This document shows positions 52,841 through 63,814 of a stretch of 64,000 bases of DNA, piece by piece. Every line of letters starts with the position of its first letter. The first letter of the stretch is position 1. Below the pieces are notes generated by a model. It was given only the letters and a program-made list of their open reading frames with translations, was not told where the DNA came from and made no database searches. Both the position numbers and the translations under genes were made by a program. The DNA comes from Streptomyces ferrugineus (GTDB lineage: Bacteria > Actinomycetota > Actinomycetes > Streptomycetales > Streptomycetaceae), in contig NZ_CP063373.1 in NCBI RefSeq assembly GCF_015160855.1, forward strand, positions 1,612,001-1,676,000, in the 5' to 3' direction.

Positions 52841-52913
52841 CGCCCCCGGCAGGACTCGAACCTGCGGCCAAGCGCTTAGAAGGCGCCTGCTCTATCCACT
52901 GAGCTACGGGGGC
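52841..52913 (-). tRNA. tRNA-Arg, anticodon TCT
   Basis: Seventy-three-nucleotide cloverleaf on the minus strand. Acceptor stem GCCCCCG pairs with CGGGGGC, D-arm region GCTCAGTGGATAGAGC, anticodon loop CTTCTAA with TCT, T-arm GCAGGTTCGAGTCCTGC, discriminator G. CCA is not encoded. It reads AGA codons, which are very rare in this genome type. Confidence 0.95.
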
Positions 52914-53234
52914 CGGTCGTGGTGGCCTCTGTCGTGGTGCCCGGGTGTGGGCTGATCCGTGACGTTGCCGGGGACAAGGATAGGGCTCCCGCATCCGTGT
53001 CCCTGTTGCTTCGCCTCCGTGGCTCGATGTGGAGGTTCGGTGAAGCGGTCCTGATAATCGCAGGCAGGTACGAATCGTGCACCGCTTTTGGCCTCTCGCG
53101 CCTCCGGTGTTGTGCACTCGTTATGCCTGGACTGTGCCCGTGTCCCGGTCGCCCCTTCCGTCCCTTGTGTCCTATCGGCGCGCAGACATGCTCATATGCT
53201 TCAGAATTCCCCTAAAATTGGGCATTCTTCGCAT
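52914..53234. promoter_or_regulatory. Divergent promoter region between tRNA-Arg and the GTPase gene
   Basis: No gene. On the minus strand TATCCT (52982-52977) could be the tRNA -10. On the plus strand TAAAAT (53213-53218) is a good -10 for the GTPase gene, followed 16 bases later by a GTG start, so that mRNA has a very short leader or none. Confidence 0.55.
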
Positions 53235-54842
53235 GTGGTGACCTTGGACGTACGGCCTCAGCTGCTCGACGCACTCTCCGCCCTGCGCGACCGTGTCGCG
53301 GCCGCACGCTTCCCGCTGCCCCTGGCGGGGGCGCCACGCGCGCGTGCCAACCGCGACGAACTGCTCGCGCAGCTCGACGACTATTTGGTGCCCCGCCTGA
53401 AAGAGCCCGAAGCGCCCTTGCTGGCCGTGGTGGGAGGATCCACCGGCGCCGGCAAGTCGACGCTCGTGAACTCCCTCGTGGGTCGGCGCGTGACGGAGGC
53501 GGGCGTACTGCGACCGACCACGCGAAATCCGGTGCTGGTGTGCCACCCGGAGGACCATCACTGGTTCAGCGGGATGCGCGTACTGCCCGACCTCACGCGC
53601 GTGTGGGTACCCGAACACGACCCGGGCGAGGAGCTGATGCTGCCCGGTGAGGACGCCGCGCGCGTGCTGCGGATCGAGACCGCCGACAGCCTGCCGGCCG
53701 GCCTCGCCCTCCTCGACGCGCCCGACATCGACTCCCTGATCGCCGAGAACCGTGTCCTCGCGGCCCAGCTGATCTGCGCCGCCGACATCTGGATCATGGT
53801 CACCACGGCGGCCCGGTACGCCGACGCCGTGCCCTGGCACCTGCTGCGCACCGCCAAGGAGTACGACGCCACCCTCGTGACCGTCCTGGACCGGGTTCCC
53901 CACCAGGTCGTGTCCGAGGTCTCCCGGCAGTACGGCGCCCTCCTCACCAAGGCCGGCCTCGGCGACGTACCCCGCTTCACCGTGCCCGAGCTGCCCGAGT
54001 CGGCCTGGGGCGGCGGGCTGCTGCCGGCCACGGCGGTGGCCTCGCTGCGCACCTGGCTCACCCATCAGACCCAGGACCCGTCGGCCCGCGAGCACTCCAT
54101 GGCGCGCACGGCGTACGGCCTCCTCGACTCCCTCAAGGCCCGTGTGCCCGAGCTCGCCAGTGCCGCCGCCGCCCAGTACTCGGCCGCGCTGCGGCTCACC
54201 GCCGCCGTGGACAGCGCCTACGACAGCGAGTACGCACGCGTGCGTGCCCGGCTCCAGGCCGGCGCCGTGCTCGCCGGCGACGCCCTCAAGCGCTGGCGCG
54301 CCTTCCCGCTCGACTGCTCCGCCGGTGAGCTGCTCGACTCCCTGGTGGAGAGCCTGAGCACCCTCCTGCTGTGCGCCGTCACCGCCGCCGACGAGCGCGT
54401 CGACGACGTCTGGCGCCGCGAACCGGCCGCCGCCGCTCCCGAACTGACGGCCCGTGAGCCGAAGTCGGCCGGCGTCGAGCACCGCATCGGCGTGGCCGTA
54501 CGGCGCTGGCGGCGCGAGCTGGAGGAGTACGCCGAGGACGAGGTGAGCTACCTCGACCGCAGCGTCGCCCCGGACTCCGAGGTCGTCACCGCCCTCGTCG
54601 CCACCGCCCTGCTGGGCAGCCGCCGGGCGCGGAACGCGGGGGAGGGGCTCGCCGAGCGGATCGGGGCGCACGGCGCGCTGCGGCTGCGCGACCGGGCCGG
54701 ACGGCTGCTCACCGAGCACCTCGACCGGGTGATGCACAACGAACGCGAGCGACGGCTCGCCCCGCTCGACGCCCTGGAGGTCCACCCGGATCCCCAGGCC
54801 GAACTCATCGCCGCGCTGTCCGTACTGCAGAAGGAGAGGTGA
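53235..54842 (+). CDS. Dynamin/YfjP-like GTPase, first of a pair
   Basis: P-loop GTPase of 535 residues. Walker A/G1 is [10 protein letters not shown] at about residue 66, G2 region [11 protein letters not shown]3 LLDAPDIDS; the G4 NKxD is replaced by TVLDRVP, which weakens guanine specificity. The long C-terminal part is helical. An in-frame ATG exists at 53196, but the only -10-like hexamer (53213-53218) lies after it, so I prefer the GTG at 53235. It overlaps no gene but is three bases from the second GTPase, and both precede ssbB, which suggests work in DNA or cell-division processes; this is inference. Confidence 0.85.
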   Translation: MVTLDVRPQLLDALSALRDRVAAARFPLPLAGAPRARANRDELLAQLDDYLVPRLKEPEAPLLAVVGGSTGAGKSTLVNSLVGRRVTEAGVLRPTTRNPVLVCHPEDHHWFSGMRVLPDLTRVWVPEHDPGEELMLPGEDAARVLRIETADSLPAGLALLDAPDIDSLIAENRVLAAQLICAADIWIMVTTAARYADAVPWHLLRTAKEYDATLVTVLDRVPHQVVSEVSRQYGALLTKAGLGDVPRFTVPELPESAWGGGLLPATAVASLRTWLTHQTQDPSAREHSMARTAYGLLDSLKARVPELASAAAAQYSAALRLTAAVDSAYDSEYARVRARLQAGAVLAGDALKRWRAFPLDCSAGELLDSLVESLSTLLLCAVTAADERVDDVWRREPAAAAPELTAREPKSAGVEHRIGVAVRRWRRELEEYAEDEVSYLDRSVAPDSEVVTALVATALLGSRRARNAGEGLAERIGAHGALRLRDRAGRLLTEHLDRVMHNERERRLAPLDALEVHPDPQAELIAALSVLQKER

Positions 54843-54845
54843 CCG

Positions 54846-57278
54846 GTGACCGCCGTCACTGACCATGACCACACGGAACACGCCGATCAGCAGCAGGAGG
54901 ACGGCGCCACCAAGGACGACGATCGCGTGAACGACATCCCTGTGGAGCGCGCCTCCACGAACGGCTTCCCCTCGAACGACGATCGCGCGCGCGGTGAGCA
55001 GCCCGGCGAGAGCGAGGACTTCGTGGCCGACGACGAGCCGGACAAGCGCAAGCTCTGGCGGAAGCTGGCCAAATGGGACGGCGGTCGGGCGAGCGACGGC
55101 CACGCGCGCGTGGAGGCCGACGACACGCCCGCGCGCGAGGACGCCCCCGACTCGGGCGACGGCCATCGGAGGGACGGTGGCGGGGCCGCACGCGCGAGCG
55201 TCCCCGACCCCGGCGGCCGCAGGGCCGACTGCGACACGCCCGCGCGCGGGAGCGTCCCCGACCCCGGTGGCCGTGGCCGTAACGAGGGCGGCGGCGCCTC
55301 ACGTCGTACGGATGCCTCGTCCCGTACGGATGCCTCGTCCCGCAAGGAACCCTCGGCGCGGAAGGAAGTCGCGTCGCGCGAAGAGGCTGCCTCTCGCAAG
55401 GAGCCGGCCTCTCGCAGGGAGTCACCGCCACGTACACAGCCAACGTCCCGTACGGAGCCACCGTCCCGTACGGAGTCCCCGTCCCGTCGTAAGGAGTCCG
55501 CCTCCCGCCCGGAGTCGTCGGACCGCGCGGAGTCCTCCGTCGGCACGGAGTCCTCCGCCGGTGCGGAGTCCGCGACCCCCTGGGACGACGGCCTGATCGC
55601 GCGGCGGGTGAACGAAGGCGTTCCCGCTGAGCCGCCCGCCGTCGTGGAGCCCCGGGCCTCCGCCGGTTCGCAGGTCGTGACGCCGCTCGCGTACGACGGG
55701 GCGCTGCGGTCGCGGCTCGACGCGCTGCGTGAACTGGTCGGGCTCTCACGGACCCGGCTGGACAGCAAGACGCTCGGCGACGCGGGCCGGGTGCTCGACG
55801 AGGCGGCGGCGCGGCGCAGGCTGTCCGGGCAGCACACGGTCGTCGCCATCGCGGGCGCCACGGGCAGCGGCAAGTCGCAGCTGTTCAACGCGCTCGCCGG
55901 GGTGACCATCTCGGAGACGGGCGTACGGCGGCCGACGACCGCCTCGCCCCTGGCGTGCAGTTGGAGCGACGGCGCGGCCGGTCTCATCGACCGGCTCGGC
56001 ATCCCGCCCCGGCTGCGGCGGCGCCCCGCGCAGAACTCGGTCGCGGACGGGCAGCTGCGCGGGCTGGTCCTGGTCGACCTGCCCGACCACGACTCGGCGG
56101 CCGTACAGCACCGCGAACAGGTCGACCGTGTCCTGGGGCTGGTCGACGCCGTCATCTGGGTCGTCGACCCCGAGAAGTACGCCGACGCCGTTCTGCACGA
56201 ACGCTATCTGCGGCCCATGGCCGGGCATGCCGAGATCATGTTCGTCGTCCTCAACCAGACCGACCGGCTGCCCGGGGAGGCCACCGACCAGGTCCTCGAC
56301 GACCTGCGGCGGCTGCTCGACGAGGACGGCATCGCGCTCGGCGAGCACGGCGAACCCGGCGCTGTCGTGCTCGCGCTGTCCGCGCTCACCGGGGACGGCG
56401 TCGGAGAACTGCGCGAGGCGCTCGGCGAGTTCGTGGCGGAGCGCGGGGCGGCGGCGCGCCGGATCTCGGCCGACGTGGACGCCGCCGGGCTGGGGCTGCG
56501 GCCCGTGTACGCGGCCCGTAGGCGGCCCGGGCTCAGCGAGGAGGCGCGCGACGAGTTTTCCGCCAGGCTCGCGGACGCCATCGGCGCCACCGCCGCGGGC
56601 GAGGCCGCCGAGCGGGCCTGGCTGCGCAACGCCAACCGCGCGTGCGGGACGCCGTGGCTGCGGCTGTACCGCTGGTACCAGGACCGGAGCGAACCGCCGA
56701 CGGGGCGGCTGTCCCTGCGGACGCAGACGGACGAGGAGGCCACCGCGCGCCAGCGCGTCGAGCAGGCGGTGCGCACGGTCGCCGAGCGGGCCTCGGCCGG
56801 GCTGCCGACGCCATGGGCGCAGGCGGTGCGCGAGGCGGCCGTACGGGGGGCGCAGGGGCTGCCCGAGGCGCTGGACGAGATGGCCGCGCGGGCCGGACTC
56901 CCGCCGGGGCGGCCGCCGCGGCCGGGCTGGTGGCCGGCGGCCGTCCTGGTGCAGGCCGCCATGACGATCCTTCAGGTCGTGGGCGGGCTCTGGCTGGTGG
57001 CGCAGATCGTCGGGGTCATGGAGCCCAACCTGGGCGTGCCGGTGCTGCTGATGGTGGCCGGCATCGCCGGCGGTCCGCTCGTCGAGTGGGGCTGTCGGAT
57101 GGCGGCGCGGGGGCCGGCCCGGCGGTACGGACTGGAGGCGGAACGGCGATTGCGGGAGGCGGCGGCCGGGTGCGGGCGGGCCCGGGTGCTGGATCCGGTG
57201 GCGGCCGAGCTGCTGCGGTATCGGGAGGTTCGGGAGCAGTACGGGAGGGTGATGGGGGTGGGGACCACGGGGCGGTGA
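54846..57278 (+). CDS. Era/YfjP-like GTPase with repeat-rich N-terminus and membrane hairpin
   Basis: GTPase of 810 residues, second of a pair. Residues 1-260 are disordered, very charged, and include a run (about 150-245) of imperfect six-residue units such as SRTDAS, SRKEPS, SRTESP. G1 is GATGSGKSQ (337-345), G2 RRPTTASPLA, G3 VDLPDHDS, G4 LNQTD, so G4 is near normal. Two hydrophobic segments near 690-745 (AVLVQAAMTILQVVGGLWLV; PVLLMVAGIAGGPLVEWG) form a membrane hairpin. GTG start with AAGGAGAGG upstream. Membrane-attached GTPase acting with the upstream partner. Confidence 0.88.
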   Translation: MTAVTDHDHTEHADQQQEDGATKDDDRVNDIPVERASTNGFPSNDDRARGEQPGESEDFVADDEPDKRKLWRKLAKWDGGRASDGHARVEADDTPAREDAPDSGDGHRRDGGGAARASVPDPGGRRADCDTPARGSVPDPGGRGRNEGGGASRRTDASSRTDASSRKEPSARKEVASREEAASRKEPASRRESPPRTQPTSRTEPPSRTESPSRRKESASRPESSDRAESSVGTESSAGAESATPWDDGLIARRVNEGVPAEPPAVVEPRASAGSQVVTPLAYDGALRSRLDALRELVGLSRTRLDSKTLGDAGRVLDEAAARRRLSGQHTVVAIAGATGSGKSQLFNALAGVTISETGVRRPTTASPLACSWSDGAAGLIDRLGIPPRLRRRPAQNSVADGQLRGLVLVDLPDHDSAAVQHREQVDRVLGLVDAVIWVVDPEKYADAVLHERYLRPMAGHAEIMFVVLNQTDRLPGEATDQVLDDLRRLLDEDGIALGEHGEPGAVVLALSALTGDGVGELREALGEFVAERGAAARRISADVDAAGLGLRPVYAARRRPGLSEEARDEFSARLADAIGATAAGEAAERAWLRNANRACGTPWLRLYRWYQDRSEPPTGRLSLRTQTDEEATARQRVEQAVRTVAERASAGLPTPWAQAVREAAVRGAQGLPEALDEMAARAGLPPGRPPRPGWWPAAVLVQAAMTILQVVGGLWLVAQIVGVMEPNLGVPVLLMVAGIAGGPLVEWGCRMAARGPARRYGLEAERRLREAAAGCGRARVLDPVAAELLRYREVREQYGRVMGVGTTGR

Positions 57279-57380
57279 GCCGAGGCGGGGCACCCGTTCG
57301 GGTGGCGGAGATATCCACAGGCGGGCGGTGGTCCACAGGGCTCAGCGGGCTCGGCCCGACGGAGGCAGTCTGGCTTCGCG

Positions 57381-57407
57381 GCGATCGCGGCGATCGCGAT
57401 GATCGCG
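57381..57407 (+). repeat. Three 9-base repeats upstream of ssbB
   Basis: GCGATCGCG, GCGATCGCG and ATGATCGCG in tandem, about 90 bases before the ssbB start. The GATCGC core could be a binding site array or simple slippage. Confidence 0.6.
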
Positions 57408-57496
57408 ACGACGCGGTCGGCCGGACGCTGCCGTACGGGACGGGCCCGTACGCGTATCCGCCCGCCGGGAGCGGCCGGGCGAGGGAGGGGTTCGAG

Positions 57497-57985
57497 ATGA
57501 ACGAGACGATCATCTGCGCGGTGGGCAATGTGGCGACACAGCCGGTGTACCGGGAGCTGGCGACGGGGCCGTCCGCCCGTTTCCGGCTGGCGGTGACCTC
57601 GCGCTACCTGGACCGCGGGAAGAACGAGTGGACCGACGGCCACACCAACTTCTTCACGGTGTGGGCCAACCGCCAGCTCGCCACCAACGCCGCGGCGTCG
57701 CTGAACGTGGGCGATCCGGTCGTGGTGCAGGGCAGGCTCAAGGTGCGCTCGGACGTACGGGAGGGGCAGAGCTGGACCTCGGCGGACATCGACGCGCTGG
57801 CCATCGGCCACGACCTCGCACGCGGCACGTCGGCGTTCCGGCGCGCGCCCAAGCCGGAGGCGGGGGCGGTCCCGGTGGGCGCCGCGGGGACCGCTGCCGC
57901 GCCCGCGCGACCCGAGCCCGACTGGGAGACGCCGCCCGCCGACGGCGAGCCCCAACAGGCCCGGGAGCCCGTTGCGGTGACGTGA
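57497..57985 (+). CDS. ssbB: Single-stranded DNA-binding protein, second paralogue
   Basis: OB-fold protein of 162 residues. Core NETIICAVGNVATQPVYREL, SARFRLAVTSRY, TNFFTVWANRQLATNAAASL and GDPVVVQGRLKVR is the SSB fold. The C-terminus (after residue 118) is short, Ala/Pro-rich, and lacks the acidic DDDIPF-type tip of housekeeping SSB. That is the pattern of Streptomyces SsbB, which has a role in chromosome segregation during sporulation rather than replication. Strong GAGGGAGGGG ribosome site. Possibly transcribed with the GTPase pair. Confidence 0.92.
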   Translation: MNETIICAVGNVATQPVYRELATGPSARFRLAVTSRYLDRGKNEWTDGHTNFFTVWANRQLATNAAASLNVGDPVVVQGRLKVRSDVREGQSWTSADIDALAIGHDLARGTSAFRRAPKPEAGAVPVGAAGTAAAPARPEPDWETPPADGEPQQAREPVAVT

Positions 57986-58017
57986 CGTCAGTCACCAGCG
58001 AAACCTGACCGAACTGC

Positions 58018-58069
58018 GGCTTATCGACGAATGCGCGCCGAACGACCCCGGTGGATTTGTCGATAAGCC
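58018..58069. terminator. Long-loop inverted repeat after ssbB
   Basis: Perfect 11-base arms GGCTTATCGAC (58018-58028) and GTCGATAAGCC (58059-58069) with 30 bases between. The arms are much less GC-rich than the surroundings. Could be a terminator of ssbB or a protein-binding site. Confidence 0.5.
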
Positions 58070-58246
58070 CTGCTCGCGAGAGATCTTGACGATAACGATT
58101 CCGAGTCGGATCGGCCCTGCGACGGGATCACGGGGAAGGGTGGCGCGCCGCGTCCCTAGGATGCCGGGCATGGCTCTCGGGGCCTGAAGATTCTGCTGGT
58201 GGGACCGTACCCCCACGTCAACGGGTCCTGCTCGAAAGGGAATTCT

Positions 58247-59677
58247 GTGTTTGCTGCGTTCTCAGCGCTGTCGGCGCGTGGGCGAGGGGCGGCCCGCCTC
58301 GCCGCCGCGACCCTGGCGTCCGGGCTTGCCGCCGCCACCGTGCTGGCCGGCGCCGGCACCGCGGTGGCCGCACCCGCCGCCGACGCGACAGTGCCGAGCC
58401 AGGGCGGCGCGACCGCCACGATAGGCGGCCTGAAGACATACGGCGCCGCGGTCGTCCACGCCGACTCCGGCGACCAGGAGATCTCGGCGGGGCTGTTCGA
58501 GATGTCCGTCGACGGCGGCGGCATGCTGCAGACGTACTGCGTCGACATCCACAACCCCACCCAGCGCGGCGCCAAGTACCACGAGACGCCCTGGAGCGGC
58601 ACCTCGCTCGGCGCCAACAAGGACTCCGGCAAGATCCGCTGGATCCTGCAGAACTCCTACCCGCAGGTCAACGACCTCGCGGCGCTGGCCGGGAAGGCGG
58701 GCGTCAAGGGCGGCCTCACCGAGCAGGACGCCGCGGCCGGCACCCAGGTGGCCATCTGGCGCTACTCGGACGGGGTGAAGGTCGACGCCGTCGACCCGCA
58801 GGCCGAGCAGCTCGCGGACTATCTGGAGAAGAACGCGCGGGGCGTGGCCGAGCCCGAGGCGTCGCTGAGGCTGGACCCGCCCGCGGTCTCCGGACACGCC
58901 GGTGAGCGGCTCGGTCCGGTGACGGTGCACACCAACGCGGACGGCGTGACGCTGACCCCGCCCGCGGACGCCGCCACCAGCGGGGTGCGGATCGTGGACA
59001 AGGACGGCAAGGCCGTCACGACCGCCGCGGACGGCGGTCAGGTGTTCTTCGACGTGCCCGAGAAGGCGGCGGACGGACAGGCCGAGCTGACCGTGCAGGC
59101 CTCGACGACCGTGCCGGTGGGGCGTGCCTTCGCGGCCGAGAGCCGCAGCCAGACGCAGATCCTGGCCGGCTCCAGCGAGTCGACCGTCTCGGCGACGGCG
59201 AGCGCGAGCTGGGCGGAGAGCGGTGCGATACCGGCACTGTCCGCGGCGGAGAACTGCGACAAGGGCGGTGTCGACATCACCGCGGCCAACGAGGGCGACG
59301 CGCCGTTCACCTTCGAGCTGCTCGGGATCGAGCACAGCATTCCGGCGGGCACCTCGCGCACGGTGACGGTCCCGCTCCAGGAGGACCAGGCCTACGACTT
59401 CACCATCGAGGGGCCGAACGGCTTCCAGAAGCGGTTCACCGGGGTGCTGGACTGCATGACCCAGGTGGGCGAGGCCGACGCGGCGGGCAGCGTCACGCAG
59501 ACCCTGAGCGAGCCGAGCCCCGCCACGGTCGGTTCGGCGCCCGACGACACCAACCTCGCGGCGACCGGCGGCTCCTCCATGACGCCCCTGATCGCGGGGC
59601 TCGCCATCGGCCTGGTGGTGATCGGCGGCGCGGCCCTGATCGTCGTACGCAAGAGGGAGGCCTCGACACAGGAGTGA
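58247..59677 (+). CDS. Cys-Gln thioester-forming cell-wall protein with LAxTG sortase signal
   Basis: Surface protein of 476 residues. Signal peptide to about residue 42; TQXA thioester domain with Cys98 (QTYCVDIHNP) and Gln167 (GTQVAIW), which can form an internal thioester and bind covalently to a target; two beta-sandwich-like regions; and a C-terminal sorting signal LAATG, hydrophobic helix, then RKREASTQE. LAxTG is the signal of class E sortases in Streptomyces. GTG start with AAAGGGA upstream. The protein would be anchored to peptidoglycan on aerial or vegetative hyphae. Confidence 0.94.
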   Translation: MFAAFSALSARGRGAARLAAATLASGLAAATVLAGAGTAVAAPAADATVPSQGGATATIGGLKTYGAAVVHADSGDQEISAGLFEMSVDGGGMLQTYCVDIHNPTQRGAKYHETPWSGTSLGANKDSGKIRWILQNSYPQVNDLAALAGKAGVKGGLTEQDAAAGTQVAIWRYSDGVKVDAVDPQAEQLADYLEKNARGVAEPEASLRLDPPAVSGHAGERLGPVTVHTNADGVTLTPPADAATSGVRIVDKDGKAVTTAADGGQVFFDVPEKAADGQAELTVQASTTVPVGRAFAAESRSQTQILAGSSESTVSATASASWAESGAIPALSAAENCDKGGVDITAANEGDAPFTFELLGIEHSIPAGTSRTVTVPLQEDQAYDFTIEGPNGFQKRFTGVLDCMTQVGEADAAGSVTQTLSEPSPATVGSAPDDTNLAATGGSSMTPLIAGLAIGLVVIGGAALIVVRKREASTQE

Positions 59678-59701
59678 GCGACTCCTGAGGCCGAACACCG
59701 G

Positions 59702-59740
59702 TCAGGGCCCGATCCATTGCGTGGATCGGGCCCTGATCTT
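59702..59740 (+). terminator. Rho-independent terminator
   Basis: Perfect 15-base stem TCAGGGCCCGATCCA / TGGATCGGGCCCTGA, five-base loop, then TCTTT; 25 bases after the surface-protein stop. Confidence 0.95.
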
Positions 59741-59934
59741 TCCGGGGAGCCGGTGCGGTACGGCGGGCCTCGGTGCGCCGTCATCGGCGGAACAACCCAT
59801 GGGCCGCCCGTCACAGCCCGTACTCCACCGGTAGGTCTCGCCTGGGACGCACCGGTCCGCACCCGCCCCCACGTCCCACACCGAGATCGTCACGGCATGA
59901 GACGTGGCCGGAGTCCCCGTGCCTGGGGCGGGGC

Positions 59935-60234
59935 TCAGAAGGCGCTGTTGTCGCAGCCCATCGTCGAGCCGATGTGGGTGTCCTGCGCGCCCGTGTTGCC
60001 CTCGCCGTTGAGCGCGTTGCCGAGCGCGCCGTTGAGGATGCCGACCTGGCCGAGGACGTCGACGTTCAGGTCGTGCGACTTGCACTGGGAGCTCTGCAGC
60101 ACACTGACCTTGTCCCCGCCCTTGCCGCCGTGCCCGTGCCCGTCGAAGCCCTGGGCGGTGGCGGTGCCGGCGCTCAGCAGACCGACGCTGCCAAGGGCGA
60201 CGACCACGACGGCAGCCTTGTGAAGCTTGTGCAT
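59935..60234 (-). CDS. Small exported two-cysteine protein of unknown function
   Basis: Not firmly recognised. Protein of 99 residues: signal peptide to TATAQG (about 28), a Gly/His-rich segment GFDGHGHGGKGG, then Cys51 (SSQCKSHDLNVDVLG), QVGILNGALGNALNG and Cys94 (TMGCDNSAF). The one-disulfide hydrophobic core with N/G repeats recalls rodlin-like aerial-hypha proteins in general composition only. GGAGATG ribosome site. Convergent with the thioester protein. Confidence 0.8.
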   Translation of the reverse strand: MHKLHKAAVVVVALGSVGLLSAGTATAQGFDGHGHGGKGGDKVSVLQSSQCKSHDLNVDVLGQVGILNGALGNALNGEGNTGAQDTHIGSTMGCDNSAF

Positions 60235-60513
60235 GTCATCTCCGATGGAGTGAGGTGGGTGCGATCTGTGGGAGATCGACTTCGTACAGTTACGAGAGGC
60301 TAATGTGAAAAATCGGGACATGTCCGAACGGCGCGCCGGGAATCACACCGTTGCCTCGTCCTGCCGCCCGTTCGCGGTCCCCACTCCGGCCCTCGACGGC
60401 GAAACCCCAGGTAAGCGCCCCCCGCCCATACTGGTTTCCCCCCAGGGGTGGCGGTCGGGCAAGATGGGGTGTATCTGCCCACTGCCAGATTTCAAGCTGC
60501 CGGACGGTTTCTC

Positions 60514-62178
<1,665 letters not shown>

Positions 62179-62184
62179 TCGATC

Positions 62185-62601
62185 TTGCGCCACATCTACC
62201 GCTGCCCGCTGCGCTGGGCGGACATGGACGCGTACGGCCACGTCAACAACGTGGTGTTCCTCCGCTACCTGGAGGAAGCCCGTATCGACTTCCTGTTCCG
62301 CCCGGACAAGGATTTCCAGCAGGGGTCCGTGGTGGCGCGCCATGAGATCGACTACAAGCGGCAGCTCGTCCACCGGCACGCGCCCGTGGCCATCGAGCTG
62401 TGGGTCACGCAGGTCAGGGCCGCGTCCTTCACCCTCACCTACGAGGTGAAGGACGACGACCTCGTCTACGTCCGGGCGTCGACGGTGATAGTGCCGTTCG
62501 ACTTCGAGGCACAGCGGCCGCGCCGGATCACCGCGGAGGAGAAGGAGTTCCTCCAGGAGTACATGGACGAGGCCGACGAGGAGGAGGCCGTCGCGGCATG
62601 A
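62185..62601 (+). CDS. Acyl-CoA thioesterase (4HBT/YbgC type)
   Basis: Hot-dog fold hydrolase of 138 residues. Signature RWADMDAYGHVNNVVFLRYLEEAR holds the catalytic Asp; the second strand pair is VARHEIDYKRQL. It hydrolyses short or medium acyl-CoA. TTG start seven bases after ettA, with GGGG upstream; stop overlaps the next ATG. The three genes ettA-thioesterase-62598 form one transcription unit. Confidence 0.92.
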   Translation: MRHIYRCPLRWADMDAYGHVNNVVFLRYLEEARIDFLFRPDKDFQQGSVVARHEIDYKRQLVHRHAPVAIELWVTQVRAASFTLTYEVKDDDLVYVRASTVIVPFDFEAQRPRRITAEEKEFLQEYMDEADEEEAVAA

Positions 62602-63266
62602 CGGTCCTCCACCTCGCCGACGAGGGGGAGGCGGCGGATCTCGCGGCCTTCCTCTCCCGGCTGCTCCACTACGACCGGTCAGCCGCGGTGCGCCTCCAGG
62701 CGGCCGGCACCGCGCTCGCGGTCTTCGGACGGCCCCCGTCCTTTGAGGTGCTGGCGATCCGCGCGGTGCGCCTCGCCAAGCCGTACGAGAACGGTCTCGA
62801 CGTCACGCTGGACGTGACCGTCTCCGCCGGTGAACTCCTGGAGTCCGTCGATGAGTCGGCGGCCACCGCCGTCGTGCCCCAGGCCGTGACCGGGCCGCCG
62901 TGGGCCGGAGTGCTCCCGCCGCGCGGCGGATGGCGCCCGGTGCCGGGGCTGCCCGCGCCCGACGCCCTGCGGGCGATGATCGGTGCGGGGATCGCCGAGT
63001 TCCGGTCGCGTACGCAGGAGCTGGCGGCCGAGCGGCGTACCCGCAGCGAACTCGACCGGATCGGGCGGGAGATCTGGTCCCGGACCGTCGGGGAAACCCA
63101 GCTGCCGGTACGGGCCGTGCACGCCGCCCAGTCACTGGGCTTCCTGCGCGCCACCGGGGAGCCGGCCCTGCTCTCGTCCGGCGCGTGGCTGCGGCTGCGC
63201 ACGCCGTACGGGTCGATCGCCGTACGACGTGCGGGGCTCGGCGCGCTCGACGTCAGCGTCCGCTGA
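62598..63266 (+). CDS. Conserved hypothetical protein downstream of the thioesterase
   Basis: Function unknown. Soluble protein of 222 residues without signal or membrane helix; Ala/Arg/Leu-rich, mixed alpha/beta by appearance. Segments such as AAFLSRLLHYDRSAAVRLQ and TQLPVRAVHAAQSLGFL are helical. ATGA overlap with the thioesterase implies coupled translation. Actinobacteria commonly have a gene of this kind here, but no role can be named. Confidence 0.85.
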   Translation: MTVLHLADEGEAADLAAFLSRLLHYDRSAAVRLQAAGTALAVFGRPPSFEVLAIRAVRLAKPYENGLDVTLDVTVSAGELLESVDESAATAVVPQAVTGPPWAGVLPPRGGWRPVPGLPAPDALRAMIGAGIAEFRSRTQELAAERRTRSELDRIGREIWSRTVGETQLPVRAVHAAQSLGFLRATGEPALLSSGAWLRLRTPYGSIAVRRAGLGALDVSVR

Positions 63267-63290
63267 CGGTCGCGTCGGCGGCCGGCAGGC

Positions 63291-63704
63291 TCAGCCCGCC
63301 GTGTTCACCATCGACGCCGCCGCGTACGTGAGGTAGTTCCACAGCGTCCGCTCGTGCTCCTCGGAGAGGCCGAGCTCGTCGACGGCGACCCGCATGTGCT
63401 TCAGCCACGCGTCGTGCGCCGCGCGGTCGACGGTGAAGGGGGCGTGGCGCATGCGCAGGCGCGGGTGGCCGCGGTTCTCGCTGTACGTGGTCGGGCCGCC
63501 CCAGTACTGGATCAGGAACAGGGTCAGCCGCTCCTCCGCCGGGCCCAGGTCCTCCTCGGGGTACATGGGCCGCAGCAGCGGGTCCTCGGCGACACCCTCG
63601 TAGAAACGGTGGACGAGGCGGCGGAAGGTCTCCTCCCCGCCGACCTGCTCGTAGAAGGTCTGCTCCTGAAGCGTGCCGCGCCGAATCTCATTCACGCCCT
63701 CCAT
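63291..63704 (-). CDS. glbO: Group II truncated hemoglobin (trHbO)
   Basis: Heme protein of 137 residues with the two-over-two globin fold. FYEQVGG at the start, [12 protein letters not shown] around the CD/E region, proximal His in RMRHAPF, and Trp of the G helix in HDAWLKHM, the group II marker. Binds oxygen and may detoxify reactive oxygen or nitrogen species. Convergent with the hypothetical gene, 25 bases apart. Confidence 0.94.
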   Translation of the reverse strand: MEGVNEIRRGTLQEQTFYEQVGGEETFRRLVHRFYEGVAEDPLLRPMYPEEDLGPAEERLTLFLIQYWGGPTTYSENRGHPRLRMRHAPFTVDRAAHDAWLKHMRVAVDELGLSEEHERTLWNYLTYAAASMVNTAG

Positions 63705-63814
63705 GCTCTCAGACTCGGCGACCGAGGACTCCAGGCCTAGGACCCGAGCGACTCGTTCCGGATCGTCCGGGTCAGGTGCTCGCCTCGCACCGTCTCGCGC
63801 AGGACAGTGGACGT

